A DNA stretch of 64,000 nt from NCBI GenBank assembly GCA_949318235.1, contig OX439135.1, positions 24,145,050-24,209,049 of the forward strand, read 5' to 3'. Each line of letters starts with the position of its first letter. The stretch's first letter is position 1. Positions 60,260 through 64,000 of this stretch are shown here, piece after piece. Below the pieces are notes generated by a model that was not told where the DNA came from, did not search any database, and was given only the letters and a program-made list of their open reading frames with translations. Source of the DNA: Ecdyonurus torrentis (lineage: Eukaryota > Arthropoda > Insecta > Ephemeroptera > Heptageniidae). The position numbers and the translations under genes are program-made.

Positions 60260-60312
<53 letters not shown>

Positions 60313-61938
60313 TTATGGGTTCTATAAAAGTATAGGCTTAAAAAATACCTAATTAAATTATGATAATCAAACAGTTTCTGCAATATTTCTGCAAAACAAC
60401 ATAATTTTAGTAACACTGAATAATAATTTTGCTGGACAGCATAATAAATAAATTGCACAGCATAATCGCGTATGCTATTCCAAAATAATATTAAGCTTTA
60501 TATAATGTCTTAAAATGCAACATTAACTACGAAATTTCTTTTTTCTTATTTTTCCCTTTTTCACTGAACATTATACATTTTACTATTTTACAATTTTTTA
60601 TATAGATAAAATATATTAATTATTATTTTCCAGACCTCGTCACACGATCAAAAAAAAATATTTAATTAAAAATATAAATATATAACAATTTTATCACTAA
60701 AAAAAACTTGCATACTATATTATTTAAAAATAAAAAAGTTGCGTCATCGTTTGCAAAATATAAGCTTGTACTTAGATCCGTCTATAATAAAAAAAATTTG
60801 CATTATAGAATTTTCAATAAAACGAATATTAATTTAACCTTGTGCAGAGTTGATTTTTTTATTGATATATAATAATAAAAAAAAAAAGTTTGGATGAAAG
60901 CAATAATTTTTTTTTTTTTTTTTTTTTTTTTGCTACTACCGAGTTAAACAACATTTGGCTAACACGGGTTCTTCGTACTTGTTAATAAGTCCTTCTTATA
61001 ATGTGAACAAGAATGTATATAATTTTTTCTTTCTTCTTCTTCTTCTTTCTTTTACTTGGCTCTTGCAAGTGTAAGGAATAAAAAAAGAGGTAGCCAAATC
61101 CAAAGTACACTATTTCTACACGTAATACAATGTTTGAAAGTAATTTACATGCAATGCAAAGGTTATGTTTTACCTGTTTTAGTTTTAATAGTTTTATTTG
61201 AAATTACATTATAATTTTTTTCTACTAAATATTTCATTAGTTTTTATTTCTGTAATCGAGATTCTTTTTCTCTATCTCTTTTTACTATGTAGAATTTGCA
61301 ACTATTTAAATTATTTTATAAATAGCTGTATAAAAGAATACGTGATTTATTTATTAATAAAATATCTTGACAAAGATTGATGACATTTTTTAACTTATTA
61401 ATGGAAATATTTTTATAACTATTGATCTCTTTATTATTATTTATTATTAATAACTATATATACTTATTATTTACATTATTTTATTATTATAAATTTAATA
61501 ACAATATCAGTTTTTACTATAATTATTTGTGTAATTCGAAAAAAGGGGAATTAAGTGCTATAACATTTGTGCAAATTATAGAAATAGCAAAAATGTAAAT
61601 AAAAATTGGTTGCAATATCAACTTATTGCATGCAAAATGCTACCTTAAACTTAATTTATGCTATAATTTTACTAATCTTATAATGATGGTACAGACAATG
61701 AAAGATACAATTTTACACTAGTTTGTCTTATGTTAAATCCATTTACTGCCTACTGCTGAAGTTTTTGTATAAATCATTACTATCATTACATTATAGCTTA
61801 AAACATGTAAAAGTGTATCCATTATGCTGTAATTACTTATCTCACAAGTTTCTGGTCCCGCAATGCTCAAGGTTTAGAAATTTAAGTTTTTCGTGGATCT
61901 GATTGGTTTTAAGTCACCACTGAAAACAAGTATTAACA
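56785..61938. other. A+T-rich interval, nothing recognised
   Basis: Long T-runs (57730-57771) and A-runs. TGACGTCA occurs at 57197-57204 and 59809-59816 without a visible element around it. A GC-richer patch at 58335-58400 holds CGTGGGAA at 58369-58376. No exon seen. Confidence 0.5.
60227..60311. repeat. (ATCTTT)n and poly(T)
   Basis: Four ATCTTT units are followed by about 47 T. Confidence 0.95.
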
Positions 61939-61939
61939 G

Positions 61940-62233
61940 TATAAGGGTGTATGCACATGACGTCATATTTAATGCGACGCTATACTGGAGTAATGAATAA
62001 CATTGCTCAGAATAGAACAAACTTTGTAAAATATATTTTCTTTGGGAAATCGAATATATATATATATTTTTGTAATTATAATTTTTCTCACATACTTGAG
62101 AATTGTAGCTATCAATGCTCTCAAAAATATTGCTTATAGTATTTTTAAACTTGCAAAATGAGTCATTTTCCTATATCACTCATGTTATTGAGTAATCCAA
62201 CATGGCGTTGACTTTAACATGCATACACCTTAT
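61940..62233 (-). mobile_element. F1 MITE
   Basis: Starts ATAAGGGTGTATGCACATGA and ends GCATACACCTTATA. TGACGTCA is at 61958-61965. Confidence 0.83.
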
Positions 62234-62329
62234 ACATTGTGTAGATTATAGAGATTTTTTTAATGAGTGTATCCGTAACACATATGAATGTAACTTTGAC
62301 TTCTATATTCGAGCTACTGTATATTACAA

Positions 62330-62460
62330 CTCCAAGTCTCTCGCTCTCGCAGGTTACTCTCGTTAAGATGCAGCTCGGTGTGTTCTTGGTTCAAGGTCAA
62401 AAAGTTGACTTCATCAACTCCCTATGTGCATAGTCTCATGCCATTGCCAAGAAAAAAATA
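62330..62460. other. Short GC-richer, coding-like fragment
   Basis: Open on + to TAG at 62432 with peptide VTLVKMQLGVFLVQGQ then KVDFINSLCA, then stop and A-rich sequence. It could be the end of a processed pseudogene or of a LINE. The protein was not recognised and no upstream part is visible. Confidence 0.25.
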
Positions 62461-62469
62461 AATAATATA

Positions 62470-63300
62470 TCAAGAAAAAAGAGGCAAGTTTGCCATATGG
62501 AGACTAAATAATAACTGCATTACATTTTATTATTTTTACGTTATAATGAGATGTCATTTTAAATACTATGAGAAATTTTTTATTTAAAAAAAAAATATCT
62601 ATATCAATTTTAATGATCTGTAAACTGGTCTTACTGGATTATTTTCTATTGGGTGTTATAAATATTTCTAAGTAAAAATATTTTTTTTTTGTAAAAAAAA
62701 AATAAAAATAATTATATTTTTTATATTTACTAAATTTTTTAAATAATATTATATTTTTATAGTATTATTTTTATTTTAAAATTATTTATTTAAAAGAATA
62801 TTTTTTACTTTAAAATTATAATTTAATTAAATGTTATTATTTTTTATATTAAATATTATTTATTAAATTTAAACCATTTCACTAGTATGTTAAAAGGATA
62901 GTCAGCTATTTCAATAAGTTTTTACTATGCTTGTGCTTTGCTGTATTTAGTGGTTTTGAATAAAATAGTGTTCAACTGAGATTTCAATATCATTTCTTGG
63001 AAAATTTTTCATAAAATTGCACCATTTTCCTACAACAGGAAGTATGATATATTTTTTTTATACTTGTGTCAATCAAAGCATTACACGGTGTATATAAGGC
63101 GGGAAAATTTTTTAGGTTCTCGTCAAAATAACACATATTATAACATGAGGGTGGGAGAGAAGAAATTTGAGTAAGCTTGAGAAGTCTACAACGTGGTGTA
63201 CCGATTACTATGGTGGAGAAAAAAAAAAAAAAAAAATGAAGTTTCTCCCTATTTTTTTTTATCGAGTAGGTTTTATATACACGATAGTGTTAGGTTGATA
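62470..63300. other. A+T-rich interval, nothing recognised
   Basis: No gene, element or strong motif seen. Confidence 0.55.
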
Positions 63301-63310
63301 ATGTAACAAG

Positions 63311-63356
<46 letters not shown>
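63311..63356. repeat. (GA)n microsatellite
   Basis: About 22 GA units. Confidence 0.97.
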
Positions 63357-63358
<2 letters not shown>

Positions 63359-63841
63359 TAAAAACTGGTCCATATGCAGCTTCCCTTTGCATGTTATAGG
63401 CGTCTGTTGTTTAGTATTTTTTTTTTTTTTTTTTTTTAACTCGAAAAATTATTACATACACGAGTATATAAAATCTTGTGATAACTAAATTAAAGCTTCA
63501 TGCTTTAAAAAAAATTTACTTCGTTATTTTTAATGTTTATAAAGTAAATCTGAAGTACTTTAATTATTATATATTACTAACAAGGTTTAAAATATTACAG
63601 GTTTTAGGTGAATCAGGCGATTGGATGGGATTAAAAAAAAAAAAAAAAAGTTAGATTTTTATTGAAATAACTTGTAAATTCATAACTCGATTCCTTAAGT
63701 GAATAAGTGGCTTTTTAGCCCTGATATATTCTATAAAGCATTTTTATATAATTCTTGTATAATTAACTATTATTCAATAAAAATATAATATTTAGTTATA
63801 TAATCACATCACAAAGAAAGAATTAAGAAAAGGCAGTCTTG

Positions 63842-63972
63842 GAATCGATTATCGTAAATACGATAATGATATTCGATTATCGAAACGTTATATATTAACA
63901 GTTTTATAAAAGTTATCGTTATAGATTAACAAAAATTGACGATATTATCGTCGCATTCTATAACGATACTTT
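63842..63972. promoter_or_regulatory. Cluster of CGATA/TATCG motifs
   Basis: About eight occurrences of TATCG or CGATA in 130 bases, including ATCGATTATCG, CGATTATCG and CGATATTATCG. The A+T-rich surroundings lack them. Function is unknown; DREF-like or GATA-like binding is possible but not shown. Confidence 0.25.
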
Positions 63973-64000
63973 TAGCTCAAAAAATAAGAAAAAAATACAC

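Overview
This is an A+T-rich eukaryotic nuclear window (roughly 70-75% A+T by eye). It has spliced genes, very long introns, many A/T homopolymer runs and microsatellites, and a heavy load of short non-autonomous DNA transposons (MITEs). Protein matches point to an arthropod, most likely an insect: the NTF2 homologue is 130 aa and closely resembles the fly protein, including the intron after GRLQ. Species and order cannot be fixed from the sequence alone.

Genes. (1) BORCS5/myrlysin, + strand, 5665-9508, four coding exons, 266 aa; a BORC subunit that links lysosomes to Arl8/kinesin, with an N-myristoylation-type start. (2) Ntf-2, - strand, coding exons 24222-24500 and 20802-20915, 130 aa, complete; it carries RanGDP into the nucleus. 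Genes 1 and 2 converge across about 10.7 kb of palindromic elements. (3) The 5' end of a large secreted or membrane gene, + strand: a signal-peptide exon (30457-30532), an 18.5-kb intron, then an EGF-repeat exon (49010-49088). It reads like the start of Notch, but only the first half of one EGF repeat is in the window, so the name is provisional. Genes 2 and 3 are head-to-head about 6 kb apart. Two weaker coding traces lie between them: a small, frame-broken ORF on + (25924-26143) and a possible terminal exon on - (26972-27047). Neither was recognised.

Repeats. Named here for convenience: F1 (~300 bp, TATAGGGTG ends, about 15 copies), F2 (~300 bp, TAGACC..TTGCAC ends, 6 copies, often beside F1), several palindromic families flanked by TTAA (F3, F4, F5, F6, F12), F7, F8 (110-bp foldbacks), two hAT-like elements each with a perfect 8-bp target duplication, a TTAA-flanked element carrying twelve 56-bp tandem units, and a tRNA-derived SINE candidate. 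Several are nested. No transposase gene is visible.

Most unusual signal: the palindromic octamer TGACGTCA (CRE-type) was counted by hand 29 times, where about 0.5 is expected at this composition. 25 of the 29 lie in transposable elements of at least eight families with different ends, and one lies about 160 bp upstream of the Ntf-2 start codon. From 49.1 kb to the end the window is mostly A+T-rich intron or intergenic DNA with few landmarks.
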